Shown piece by piece: positions 47,312-57,614 of a stretch of 64,000 nt of DNA. The notes below the pieces were generated by a model that did not search any database, was not told where the DNA came from, and saw only the letters and a program-made list of their open reading frames with translations. The stretch's first letter is position 1, and each line of letters begins with the position of its first letter. The position numbers were made by a program, and so were the translations under genes. The DNA is taken from positions 79,451 to 143,450 of the forward strand of contig NZ_PEIB01000011.1 in the NCBI RefSeq assembly GCF_004116385.1. The letters run 5' to 3'. Source of the DNA: Veronia nyctiphanis. Lineage in GTDB: Bacteria > Pseudomonadota > Gammaproteobacteria > Enterobacterales > Vibrionaceae.

Positions 47312-49851
47312 TTATTGTGTATTCATTACCCGGAGCTTATCTCCAACTGGGCCAGAGAAATTGAAGCCATCAAATTGATCCCAATTAATAGACCATGTCA
47401 TCACTCCGCCAAAATCTTCATAGTTGAAGTCTGGCTTAACCTCTCCACAACGGCTGCCTGAAGTTACGCAGTCCAGAGCATCCAGAATATTCTGTGTTGG
47501 CGCTTGACCAGAATTGGCTGATTTGGGCCCAGATGGCAAACCAATAGCAACCTGATCACTTCGCAATGGCCTAAACATTTCTCCGTTTGCTAATTCAAAT
47601 CCCTCAATCAGCATCTTAGACTGCGCAACCATCATATCTACCGAGCCTTCTCGTGCCGAGCCGGTTAAATAAGGATTGGGTAGACCACCATTGTTATAGA
47701 GTTGCACATGCAATAGATCTAGCGAACTACGCAACTCGTCGATTAACGGAATATACGCACCCCAAATACCGGAATAGGCGATCATTCCACCATGTACATA
47801 AGGGTGTTCTGGTGCCATGGTGAGGTACATATCACCGCCCATGTTCGCTTCAATCTTTTTCAATGCTCTTGGTAAACGAGCCTGAATCTGAGATCCGTGA
47901 ACAAGATTGGACCCACTCTCCAAATCGATATCCAGTCCGTCAAAGCCCCACTCCTTAATGATATCTGAGAGGCTGGAAACAAAGTTAGCCTCATCATTAT
48001 CAGTATTCAGGGTAATGGTGCCTTCTGCGCCGCCCAGAGATAATACAAAGATCTTTCCTTTCGCCTGTAACTCAGCCATCTCACGCTTAAAGCGTTCTGG
48101 ATCAACACTGGACAAGTACTGCGGATATCACCATTAAAAGGCGTAAAGTGCACAGTGCCGTTGCTGCTTCGATCGTTTTCCGCAAACGCGATGTCAATGA
48201 CATCCCACGCTTCTGACATTTCGCTAAGATTCAGCGGGCATCCGGCGCCATTTACGAAGTTGTGCCAGTAACCAATTAACTTATGCTTCACCGCGACTTT
48301 CTCAACTACTCCAACGCGTGATGCAGCCGTTGATACTGAGAAACCCGTATTGTCAGTCGCCTTAGCGGAGACGGCGTAACTACCAACAGCACCCGGTGTC
48401 CATTGAACGCTATAAGGTGAAGTACTGTCTGAAGCGACAGCTCGACCATCTACATAAAATTCGACCAATTCAACACTTCCAGTCAGCGAGCTTGCCTCGG
48501 CGGAAAGTGTCAAAGATTTACCTAAACTAACCTGTGTACCTGATGCTGGAGATGTGAGTGTAGCAACCAAAGATTCATCGCTGACAGAGACAGAAACGGA
48601 ATCCTCAAATCGACTACCGTTTTCATCAGTGGCGACGGCACGAATAACCTGCTCACCAACCCCGGACACCTGCCAGTTCACACTGTAAGGAGCCGACACG
48701 TCTTGTTCTACTTCAGTGCCTCCAGCATAGAAGGTGACATCAGCGATAGCGCTGTCAGCATCTGAAACGCTTGCAGATAGGGCAATCTCACTTCCGTTTA
48801 ACAGCACAGCATTATCAGAAGGAGATGTAATAGCGACAGTTGGCAATACTGCACAAATACCCAAACCTTTCCATGCATCTTCCCAATACTGCCCTTTACC
48901 CGGCTCATAAGCCCATGCAGCATCAGATGAACACCAACCACCTACTTCACATTGGTATTTCTGATTCATATTTTGTACGACATCGCCCGACGCGTATTGT
49001 TGCCCTACAACATACTGTGCGACACCTTTACATTGACCCGATGAACCGCCAGATACCATGAGGCTGACTTCTTCTGACCAAGTCTCGAGATTATCATCAT
49101 CAGTCGCTTTCGCTTTGAATGAATGCAAGCCCTCTACGGCTGTCCAGTTAGCGTCATAAACGGGTCCTTCTGAGGTCGCGACCACTTCATCATCAACATA
49201 GAACGCAACGCTAGTGACTGAACCATCGCTATCTGCTGCATCAGCTGAGAGGCGCACGGTATCGCCAACTTTGAGCTGGGCATCAGCCGCAGGTGAAGTT
49301 AAAGATACATTGGGTGGTGTAGGGCCAACTTTATCTTCCACAGAGAGAGTAATCTGCGTTTCTGCTTTATCGCCGTCATTGTCCAACGCAACCACGGTAA
49401 GCGTGAATGTACCCGCCACAGCGGCCCACGCAGCGCGATAATTACCATTCTCGAACTGAGCAGGGATAGTGCTGTTATTGATTGAAAATTCAACAGACAC
49501 GATATCACCGTCAGAATCGTCCGCTTTTGCAATCAAAGTAATGTCTTGTCCAACTGCAAACACAGCGTTATTCAGAGGAGAAACAATCGATGCAGTAGGG
49601 AGCTGATTCCCATCTGTGTTGCAGGTCCCAAGGCTCTTCCATTCCTGCCAAGGGCCAGAGAACTGTTCAGGTGAATTTCCTTTAGACCACCAGCGCGCCA
49701 CGAAAGCAGACTGACTTTGTTTGACTTGATCACCACCTGTATAAGTCGCATCTGCAGACCAGCTCGGCAGGTTCGTGCAATCGACAGCGAACGCCGATTG
49801 GCTGATGCCAAGGCCCGCTAACACTGCACAATGCAGGAGTTTCCGTACCAT
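47312..49851 (-). CDS. Secreted multidomain GH18 chitinase, one frame change
   Basis: About 846 residues. In order: a signal peptide (MVRKLLHCAVLAGLGISQSAFA), CBM5/12 (PSWSADATYTGGDQVKQ, ARWWSKGNSP), two Ig-like Big_9-type domains (PTASIVSPLNNAVFAVGQDI, PNVSLTSPAADAQLKVGDT), a second chitin-binding-like module rich in Trp (QYASGDVVQNMNQKYQCEV), two more Ig-like domains and a C-terminal GH18 domain starting KHKLIGYWHNFVNG. The frame breaks near 48123; one C restored gives GDIPQYLSSVDPERFKREM. The catalytic DxxDxDxE is FDGLDIDLES, and the terminal barrel strand is GGVMTWSINWD. It is an extracellular endo-acting chitinase. AAAGGAAATAG precedes the ATG at 49851. Confidence 0.9.
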
Positions 49852-50059
49852 AACTATTTCCTTTAAGAGAAGAGAAAAAACTGATTTGGCCACGCGTTTA
49901 ACGGCCAAGGACGCTTTGCCATCATCTAAAGGGAAAGGAGGTTAGGTAAAGGCTTATAATCTTGTTTTTACTGTCTTTTAACGGTGACTCGCAAAATAAA
50001 CGCAACAAACCGATAACATTTATTGATGAAGTTATGTTTGAATGGATGGACTCACAATA

Positions 50060-52135
50060 CTACTGATTTCTCTGGCCAGAAAACTGAATAAATTGCTCTA
50101 GAGACAATGACTTACTGACTGACCAGCCCTGAACGAGTACTCGGTTAAACTGGCTGATAAATGACATCTGCTCGTCAGTTTCAACACCTTCGACAATAAC
50201 ATCAAGATCAAGCTGTTCTGCTATACCCATCAAGCTGCTGAGTACTTTCTTTCCTCTCTCAGTGTCGAGAGAAAGAACAAAGCTCCTGTCAATTTTGATC
50301 GCATCTATTTCGAAATGATTGAGATAACTTAAAGAACTGTAACCCGTGCCAAAATCATCAATATGTACTTCAGATCCAGCGGCATGAAGTGCTGCGATAT
50401 TCCTCTCAACGTCGCGGTTTTTCTCGACCAAAGATTCCTCAGTGATCTCAAACGAGACAATACCGGGGTGCGGTTTAATTAACCTCACTATTTTATCAAT
50501 CGCTTCACGGCTGCTGATGGTCTGACAGCCAATATTCACGCAAACCGTATTTTCCACTCCTTGCTTTTGCCAGTCCAGGCAGTCCTCCAGCGCACGGGCG
50601 ACCACCCAAAGATCTATGTCAGTCAAAAGGCCAGCCTTCTCGAAGAGTGGCATAAATTTCATTGGCGGCTCTATATTTCCGAAATTATCTTTGACTCGAA
50701 TCAACGCCTCAGCCGAGACCACTTTACCCTTATCGAGACTCTTTTGCGGTTGATACTCAAGGAAAAATTCCCTTTCCCTGATCCGCTTAATTTTACTCAG
50801 CAGCCCTTTGTATTCAGTGCCTTTATTTAATTGTTCATTGACCGGATCGGTAGTCAGAATATATGCCTCCTCTTCTCGCCGATTGAGCGTTGTATCCAAC
50901 GAAGGAATATAGAGTACTTCGGACTGCGATTCTTTTTCGAGCAAGACAATAAACGGCGTGTAAATCAATAGGCTAGAAATCAGAACGGCAAACTGAAGTA
51001 CTAGCGCAGCCGGATCTCCACCCGTTGAAATATAAGCGTTGAAAAATATGGGGCTGGGAATAGGCGCCAGCGCCGACGGCATATCCACCCAACCCATTTC
51101 TATCACCAAAAAGGCAAGAAGTAAGTTGGCCAACGGTGCAATCACAAACGGCACCAGTAGCTTTATGTTCAGAATTAATGGCAATCCAAACATAAGGAGT
51201 TCGTTGATACCCAAAAAGCCAAGAGGCAGACTTGCCAACGCTATAAGCCGCATTCGATTGCTGGACGAGAAAAGCAAAATCGCCATGACCAAGCCGAGGG
51301 TCGCCCCGCTCCCCCCTACAAACACAAAACATGACAAAAACGACATATTCATGATTGAGGCGGGCTCAGCGCCGGACGCGACAAGTGCATTGTTTAACTC
51401 TACCGCCGAGTTGAGCGGCTCGATCATCGGAGACAAGGCGTAATAGCCGTTGATGCCAATGAACCAAAAAAGAGAGTTGAACGTGGTGTAAATCAGGCCA
51501 CTTTCAAGCGGCTCGGAGAAAACGTCAAGATGCTTGCTTAATTCAGGAATACTAATGACATCGCCCATTCCCTCTAAGGCCGATGCGTATACCAATACCA
51601 AAGCAGTACTCAATATCGCCGGAATAATGAGATTCATTGAGTCTTTGACTAACTCTCCCCCAATGTCTTTTTTCAGAATCTTCGTCCACCTGTATTCGGT
51701 CAGCGCAGAAATCACTGGAACAAACAGTAAAGGCAAAGTAATACCGACAAATGTCATTGTACTGGTGACGAGCTGGGAGCTGGTGTCCATGACTTGATGA
51801 GAAATCGCCAGATATACAATGGACAACATGCCTATGGGCGTCCGGGGTAAGCGCCACTGAATGGCCATCATGGTAGAAATAGAAGCGCAGAATAGATAAG
51901 GATAAAGAGAGACCATCTCGTAACGGATGATAGATATCGTCAATCGGAGACTGTCAGAGCCAAGGCCAAGAAGGTCCAACGTACCAGCAGCTAGGCCAAT
52001 AAACGATGAAATCATCAGACAAGGTACAAGCCATAACATACCATCTCTGATAGCTTTAAGGCTCATCGAAAGGCTTTGTTTAAATGGAGCAACATTAAAC
52101 GCCACTGACGAGGGATTCTCGGAACCGTTTGTCAT
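50060..52135 (-). CDS. PTS EIIC-type membrane domain fused to EAL phosphodiesterase
   Basis: 691 residues. Residues about 1-410 form eight to ten membrane helices resembling the lactose/cellobiose (chitobiose) PTS EIIC, including GINELLMFGLPLILN and GWVDMPSALAPIPSPI. There is no EIIA or EIIB part, so transport-linked phosphorylation is not expected; the domain may sense a sugar. The C-terminal EAL domain has AEALIRVKD, VNIGCQ, FEITEESL, HIDDFGTGYSSL, IKIDRSF, GVETDEQ and the final VQGW, so all metal and catalytic residues seem present and c-di-GMP cleavage is likely. It lies next to the GH18 chitinase on the same strand and behind a PilZ gene. Confidence 0.85.
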   Translation of the reverse strand: MTNGSENPSSVAFNVAPFKQSLSMSLKAIRDGMLWLVPCLMISSFIGLAAGTLDLLGLGSDSLRLTISIIRYEMVSLYPYLFCASISTMMAIQWRLPRTPIGMLSIVYLAISHQVMDTSSQLVTSTMTFVGITLPLLFVPVISALTEYRWTKILKKDIGGELVKDSMNLIIPAILSTALVLVYASALEGMGDVISIPELSKHLDVFSEPLESGLIYTTFNSLFWFIGINGYYALSPMIEPLNSAVELNNALVASGAEPASIMNMSFLSCFVFVGGSGATLGLVMAILLFSSSNRMRLIALASLPLGFLGINELLMFGLPLILNIKLLVPFVIAPLANLLLAFLVIEMGWVDMPSALAPIPSPIFFNAYISTGGDPAALVLQFAVLISSLLIYTPFIVLLEKESQSEVLYIPSLDTTLNRREEEAYILTTDPVNEQLNKGTEYKGLLSKIKRIREREFFLEYQPQKSLDKGKVVSAEALIRVKDNFGNIEPPMKFMPLFEKAGLLTDIDLWVVARALEDCLDWQKQGVENTVCVNIGCQTISSREAIDKIVRLIKPHPGIVSFEITEESLVEKNRDVERNIAALHAAGSEVHIDDFGTGYSSLSYLNHFEIDAIKIDRSFVLSLDTERGKKVLSSLMGIAEQLDLDVIVEGVETDEQMSFISQFNRVLVQGWSVSKSLSLEQFIQFSGQRNQ

Positions 52136-52355
52136 GAGTGCGAAACCTTCAGGTGTTTACTGACCATCTGGACAGCAAAGAAATGTTGATATCGCTTTAT
52201 CTATCAACCAGTATGGCCAAATATCATACTTACAAATATGCTAAATAACGTCTCATTAGTGAAATCGTTGAAATATAATAAGAAATTCATTTCATCACAG
52301 GCAATATGACGCACTTTGCATTAGCAGCCCCAAGATAAAATTTTTTGGACAATGG

Positions 52356-52691
52356 TTACTGTTTTTGGCTTAGTGGCATGCCATGCAGGATGTTATAGAG
52401 CTGAATTCGATGGAGTGGCTTCGACAGTTGTAAACCATAATGGTATCGGGTTTTTCCTTTAACACTTCTGTAAAAACAACGTTTCACAATGCCTTTCACC
52501 GGTGGCAATGAGGTCAGTTTTATTTCACATGCCCCTTCATCAAGACGCCAAGGCGAGACAATACCAATACCGTTTGTCGACACATCAACAACAAGCACAT
52601 TGACTGTCGGCAGCAGGCTGTGGCACCAGAACATTCTGGCTACAACTCGCGGCATACAGTTATGTCTTTCCCAACGTCGAATATTCGCCAT
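52356..52691 (-). CDS. PilZ-domain protein (c-di-GMP receptor)
   Basis: 111 residues, a single PilZ domain. RRWERHNCMPRVVARMF supplies the RxxxR motif and VVDVSTNGIGIVSP the (D/N)xSxxG motif that together bind c-di-GMP, and YHYGLQL is the closing strand. The ATG at 52691 follows AGGGAAGC; an in-frame TTG four codons earlier is possible. It sits upstream of the EIIC-EAL gene on the same strand, 220 nt away, so receptor and phosphodiesterase could be coregulated. Confidence 0.8.
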   Translation of the reverse strand: MANIRRWERHNCMPRVVARMFWCHSLLPTVNVLVVDVSTNGIGIVSPWRLDEGACEIKLTSLPPVKGIVKRCFYRSVKGKTRYHYGLQLSKPLHRIQLYNILHGMPLSQKQ

Positions 52692-53067
52692 GCTTCCCTG
52701 CAATCATCAGATACCTTCGCGCTTATTCTTGGCGCAATAAGATGCTATCAATGGGTCGAGTCTCATTTCTGGCTCATTTATGAGACCCAATTTGTCGCAG
52801 AACAAGGATTATTTCGCTCGGCATCACAAATACGTAGTAAGAAATCCTAACAATTGTGATTTTTGACCAACACTTACAAGGCAAGAAAAATTCAGATAAA
52901 AGAAAGCATGCGCTAAAGCAATATAGATCAATGAGTTAGTGGAAGTATCGAAGCTGGCATGCTTCTTGGTTAGTTATTCACAATATGACCACGGATGTGG
53001 ACTTAACGTGAATCGGGGCAATGAAAACAAAAATGAAAAAGCCTCATCAACCAATAAGGATATGAAT

Positions 53068-53166
53068 ATGTTAAATGAAAAGAGAAAACAACAACTTACT
53101 GGTCTTTTTATTCTACTGGCGGGTCTTTTGAGTGGATTGACTATTGCAATGTGGGATCTTATCTAA
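53068..53166 (+). CDS. Tiny membrane protein (32 residues)
   Basis: MLNEKRKQQLTGLFILLAGL continues through one membrane helix and ends MWDLI. The basic N-terminus predicts the N-in orientation. AAGGAT lies eight nt before the ATG at 53068 (another in-frame ATG is two codons upstream). A strong terminator follows about 100 nt later. Such single-helix proteins often modulate larger membrane complexes. I do not recognise it. Confidence 0.55.
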   Translation: MLNEKRKQQLTGLFILLAGLLSGLTIAMWDLI

Positions 53167-53265
53167 CAACACATATCAACCGCATCGGTAACGAATAGCA
53201 CAACAAGTCCTACTCAAGGCCAGTCGATTCAAACCGGATCAGTACATCAGTAAAGCGAACAGTAA

Positions 53266-53294
53266 AGTAAGGCCACTCACAGAGTGGCCTTACT
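53266..53294. terminator. Bidirectional terminator
   Basis: The 13-bp stem AGTAAGGCCACTC/GAGTGGCCTTACT with a 3-nt loop lies between two convergent tiny membrane-protein genes. Confidence 0.9.
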
Positions 53295-53310
53295 TATTTA
53301 AAAAAACGCA

Positions 53311-53448
53311 TTAGCCGCGACAAGCAACCGACCAGCTCGATTCACCGGCAACACTACATCCATAGAAGGCATAAAACACTGGGCTAGCCATCAACCCCAT
53401 AAATAAGATAATGGGAATTAAAAGCTTCAAAAAGAAAGGTATTCTCAT
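53311..53448 (-). CDS. Tiny membrane protein (45 residues)
   Basis: MRIPFFLKLLIPIILFMGLM leads into one long helix and a short tail FYGCSVAGESSWSVACRG with two cysteines that could form a loop on the periplasmic side. GGGGGACC before the ATG at 53448 supports this start; the upstream in-frame extension has no ribosome site. It is convergent with the other tiny protein and shares its terminator. Unknown. Confidence 0.5.
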   Translation of the reverse strand: MRIPFFLKLLIPIILFMGLMASPVFYAFYGCSVAGESSWSVACRG

Positions 53449-53716
53449 GGTGGTCCCCCGTTTGATTAAGGAGACGTGTCTTGTGTCGCCAAAGTAAGGC
53501 ACACAGGGCATCACACGCCATCGAGTCAACGGCAATTACAATACCCTTCTCTTTTCATTTTGATAACAATTACTGATTAAAAACTCAGAATAACACACGA
53601 TAACGTGATCTAATCGAATATTTATTTCAATTAAAAATAGAGTTTTTCATAAAATTGTAAATAATGAAACGCATTGAGACATCCATAATTCAAGACAGTC
53701 ACATTTACATCGTCAG

Positions 53717-54877
53717 TCAATCTGGCCACTTCCAGTTAGGCCGATCAAACATGCCCTGCCCGACGATCGTTGTTTCACTCAACACTTTTTCCAACTCAAA
53801 TCCCATACATTCTGGATGCTTGTTTAACGACGCAATCAATCGATTAGAGTGCGAAATCACCCAAACCTGAGTCTGGTTTGCGGCGTACATAATCAGTTTG
53901 GCCAACGAGGGCAGTAAATCTGGATGAAGACTGGTTTCTGGCTCGTTGAGCACCATCAATCCTGGAGGTCTAGGCGTTAGCAGGGCGGCAACCCAGAGTA
54001 CAAATCTCAGCGTACCATCTGATAGCTCAGACGCTTTAAGTGCCCTGAGCAGACCATGCTGTTCAAAAGCCAGATCCATTAAACCCTCTTCAGCAACAGA
54101 GACACGCAACCTACAGCCCGGAAATGCATCTTCAATAGCTGTATCAAGCGCTTCTCTGTCGCCAATTTCGAGAATTGTTCTTATCGCGGCAGCCACGTCA
54201 CGGCCATCATGGTGCAGCGCCATTGTTCTTGTTCCTTGCTGAGGCTGTCGTGCAGGCGCATCGGCATCAGTCCTAAACTGATCGTAAAAACGCCAGCCGC
54301 GAATTTTTTCCCTGACATGAAACACTTCCGGCGCAGCTGAAGGGTCTGCGACTTGGTCAAACATACTGTCATACATGGGCAAATGCTGTCGACATACCGA
54401 CCAACTTCGTCCTTCACGGATACGCACTACATTGGCTTTGCGTTCAACCAACATTGCGCTCAGTCGAGCCTGAGAACCTGTGAAAATACACTCATGCTTT
54501 ATTTCCGGGTCACGGCTGAAATAACTATTGCTGGGCGTAGGCAAACCCAAGGAAATAGAATATCCGAAATCTTCTGCCGCAAATCCCATTTTTAAACGTG
54601 CTGGCGATTTTCTTGGCCCGCCTTCAATAGGTATCTCCCCTGATTTCATTGCTTTACTAAAGCTCTCAGGGCCAGCCCAAAACACCGAGTCCAACCCACC
54701 TTGTATCGCCAGCGAAGGAATAACGCCTCCTTTCGCTGTATCAGCCAAAAGTTTCAGCGACTTGTATAGGTTTGACTTCCCTGTGCCGTTTGCACCAGTA
54801 ATGACATTTAATGGACCGAGAGGAAGGGTGATGTCCCTGATTGAGCGATAGTTAGAAATTGATAGCGAGGTGAGCAT
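53717..54877 (-). CDS. AAA-family ATPase (RecF/SMC-like)
   Basis: 386 residues of an ABC-type ATPase: Walker A GANGTGKSNLYKSL (about residues 28-41), the Q-loop region after it, LSDGTLRFVLWVAALL as the signature motif, and Walker B LMVLNEPETSLHPDLLP with its catalytic Glu; VWVISHSNRLI is the H-loop. The family (DUF2813/AAA_21-like) occurs widely as a single gene of unknown role; some members act as OLD-type defence ATPases with a nuclease partner, but none is seen here. Confidence 0.85.
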   Translation of the reverse strand: MLTSLSISNYRSIRDITLPLGPLNVITGANGTGKSNLYKSLKLLADTAKGGVIPSLAIQGGLDSVFWAGPESFSKAMKSGEIPIEGGPRKSPARLKMGFAAEDFGYSISLGLPTPSNSYFSRDPEIKHECIFTGSQARLSAMLVERKANVVRIREGRSWSVCRQHLPMYDSMFDQVADPSAAPEVFHVREKIRGWRFYDQFRTDADAPARQPQQGTRTMALHHDGRDVAAAIRTILEIGDREALDTAIEDAFPGCRLRVSVAEEGLMDLAFEQHGLLRALKASELSDGTLRFVLWVAALLTPRPPGLMVLNEPETSLHPDLLPSLAKLIMYAANQTQVWVISHSNRLIASLNKHPECMGFELEKVLSETTIVGQGMFDRPNWKWPD

Positions 54878-55068
54878 AGTAGAAACAAGATAATCTGCAG
54901 ATTTTCAAACGGTAACAGACGACAAGCGAAATTAAAACGTGTTTCACATGCCTGCACTTTGGGTAACGATTAAGTTCACTTATTGAAAAGAGAACACGCG
55001 CGAATGAGACAGTCTCAGGCAATATTCTAAGATACGTTGTTCATGACGAATTAAGGAAGAGCGTTGTT

Positions 55069-56553
55069 ATGGTTACCCGAAAGGAACTGGCGGCACTATT
55101 AACTGTTGTTGTAGGGGCCGAACATGTTATCGAAGACGATGAGAGCAAAAAGCCGTTTGAGTGCGATGGCATATCTGTTTATCAAGTCATGCCAATGCTG
55201 GTCGTGTTGCCAGCAAACAGTGAACAAGTGGCCGCCGTACTGCGGGTTTGCCACCAACACAAAATCCCTGTCGTACCAAGAGGGGCCGGAACAGGTCTTT
55301 CTGCTGGCGCACTGCCTCACCGAGAAGGCGTCCTTTTATCACTGTCACGCCTCGACAGAATTATTTCCATCGAGCCAGATCGCGCAGTCGCTGTGGTACA
55401 ACCAGGCGTAAGAAACATTGCAATTTCTGACGCAGCTAAACCTTATGGCCTTTTTTATGGCCCTGACCCATCTTCACAAATAGCTTGCTCTATTGGCGGA
55501 AATGTCGCTGAAAATGCAGGTGGTGTACATTGCCTTAAGTATGGCCTCACTATCCATAATGTTGTCGCACTCGAGATGATCGACATTACTGGGGAACGTT
55601 TCAAACTTGGTGGCGGTAGCCTCGACCAGCCCGGATTCGATTTGCTGGCTATTTTGACTGGCTCTGAAGGCATGCTGGGTGTGGTCACCGAAGTGACTGT
55701 GCAGCTTCTTCCTATACCCGACGTCGCACAGGTACTTTTGGCAGGTTTTGATTCTCTCACCTACGCCGCAGATGCAGTGGGAGCCATCATAGGTCACGGC
55801 ATTATCCCTGGAGGCCTTGAAATGATGGATAGATATGCGATTCAGGCGGCGGAAGACTTTGCCAAAGCAGGCTACCCAAAAGATGCAGAAGCACTTCTAC
55901 TTTGTGAGTTGGACGGCAACGCAGCCGAAGTCAACGATCAGATAGACAGAGTCAGTACAATTTTGTCTGAGCACCATGCCAGCAGCATCCGAGTGTCAGC
56001 TGACGAGCAAGAAAGAGCGCTGATGTGGAAGGGAAGAAAATCGGCTTTCCCGGCAGTAGGACGATTATCACCTGATTATTACTGCATGGATGGCACAATA
56101 CCGAGAAGACACCTCGCCCATGTACTTACTGAAATACATCGCATGTCAGACCAATTTGGCCTGCGGGTTGCCAATGTTTTTCATGCAGGAGACGGTAATC
56201 TTCACCCCCTGATACTTTTCGATGCCAATCAGTCAGGTGAGCTTGAGAAAGCAGAAAAATTTGGTGCTGACATTCTTGCGCTATGCGTGAAGGTAGGAGG
56301 CTGTATTACCGGTGAGCATGGGGTTGGTTCAGAAAAGATCAATCAGATGCGTGAGCAATTCACAGACCTCGAGCTTTCACAATTCCACCGATTAAAAGAA
56401 GCGTTTGATGTTGATGGAACACTCAACCCCGGAAAAGGAATACCCGAGCCAAAACATTGCCAGGAATATAGAACGCTGACGAATTTCGATGCCAGCACAT
56501 TTCTTTCCTCAACAGCAAATAGACCTGAAATGGGAGGCGAAAATGACAGATAA
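55069..56553 (+). CDS. glcD: Glycolate oxidase FAD subunit GlcD
   Basis: 494 residues of an FAD-linked oxidase (FAD_binding_4 plus C-terminal cap) oxidising glycolate to glyoxylate. FAD-binding PRGAGTGLSAGALP, CSIGGNVAENAGG and the C-terminal ITGEHGVGSEKINQM are diagnostic. It is the first gene of a glcDEF operon, overlapping the next start by 11 bases; the E. coli protein is similar in length (499). No glcC regulator gene is adjacent; a divergent AAA gene lies upstream. Confidence 0.95.
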   Translation: MVTRKELAALLTVVVGAEHVIEDDESKKPFECDGISVYQVMPMLVVLPANSEQVAAVLRVCHQHKIPVVPRGAGTGLSAGALPHREGVLLSLSRLDRIISIEPDRAVAVVQPGVRNIAISDAAKPYGLFYGPDPSSQIACSIGGNVAENAGGVHCLKYGLTIHNVVALEMIDITGERFKLGGGSLDQPGFDLLAILTGSEGMLGVVTEVTVQLLPIPDVAQVLLAGFDSLTYAADAVGAIIGHGIIPGGLEMMDRYAIQAAEDFAKAGYPKDAEALLLCELDGNAAEVNDQIDRVSTILSEHHASSIRVSADEQERALMWKGRKSAFPAVGRLSPDYYCMDGTIPRRHLAHVLTEIHRMSDQFGLRVANVFHAGDGNLHPLILFDANQSGELEKAEKFGADILALCVKVGGCITGEHGVGSEKINQMREQFTDLELSQFHRLKEAFDVDGTLNPGKGIPEPKHCQEYRTLTNFDASTFLSSTANRPEMGGENDR

Positions 56554-57599
56554 GTCAGTTTACCTTTGTGAGCAGGTTCTTGAAGCTATCGACACAAAGA
56601 GCCAGCTCAACCTTGTAGGTGGAAACTCAAAGCATTTTATGGGCAGAGCACCAACGGGTAAAACACTCAACATCGGTGATCATCATGGAATTGTCGATTA
56701 CCAGCCCTTGAACTGGTCATCACAGCGAGAGCCGGAACATCAGTATCAGACATTAATTCACTTTTGGCTGAAAACAACCAGCAACTGGCTTTTGAACCCG
56801 CTGAGCTGAAAGGAAAATCAACACTGGGTGGCGTACTGGCCACCAATAACAGCGGATCTTCCCGGCCTTTTTGGGGGTCAGCAAGAGACTCTGTGCTGGG
56901 TGTTAAATTGATCAATGGCCTTGGACAACACCTGACCTTTGGTGGACAGGTCATGAAAAATGTCGCGGGCTATGATGTTTCACGTTTACAAGCTGGAGCA
57001 ATGGGAACATTAGGGATCCTCTCTGAGATCAGTCTTCGGGTCATGCCAATACCGGAGTGTGAACTCACACTGGTTAAGGAGAGTGACGCCGCGGAAGCAC
57101 TCATAGAAATGCGGAAAATTACCCGACAGCCTCACCCCATCAGTGGCTTAACATGGCACAAAGGAGTGATGTATACCCGCCTTTCTGGCACTCGAAATAG
57201 TGTGCGTGAAGCAGAGAGACAGCTTGGTGGGGACGCGATTCATGACAAGATGTTTTGGAACGAGATACGAGAGTTCCAGTTATTGAAAACCAATCATCGT
57301 TCGGTGTACCGATTAAGCGTGGCACCCGATGCACCTCTCTTCCACGCCATCGATGAGTCGTTCATTGATTGGGCTGGTGGACTCCGTTGGCTGCTGAATA
57401 CAGACGAACAGTTCGATACTCTTTGCTCTTTAGCCGAAAAGTATGGTGGGCATGCAAGCTCTATTCAAATAGAAACGGCAGTGAAGATGTTTTTCACCCC
57501 CTTCCCCAACACCACAAAGCACTCCATCAAAGAGTGAGAGATGCCTTTGACCCCTATCATGTGTTCACCCCCGGCCGATTGTATTCTTGGCTGAATTGA
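56543..57599 (+). CDS. glcE: Glycolate oxidase FAD-binding subunit GlcE, two frame changes
   Basis: The ATG at 56543 (GGGAGGCGAAA upstream) begins MTDKSVYLCEQV with NLVGGNSKHFMGRAPTG. The frame changes near 56710 (a lost G), after which ELVITARAGTSVSDINSLLAE, LGGVLATNNSGSSRPFWGSARD and GGQVMKNVAGYDVSRLQAG follow, all typical of GlcE. It changes again near 57478, and the last frame ends HKALHQRVRDAFDPYHVFTP and GRLY, the GlcE C-terminus. Two single-base repairs give 352 residues, the expected length. It is the second FAD-type subunit of glycolate oxidase. Confidence 0.85.
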
Positions 57600-57614
57600 T
57601 AAAAGGACGAGAGT

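Noticed and set aside
53717..54877. The AAA ATPase as half of an OLD/Gabija-type defence system
   Set aside because: No nuclease or helicase partner is adjacent on either side; it stands alone, so a defence role is not supported.
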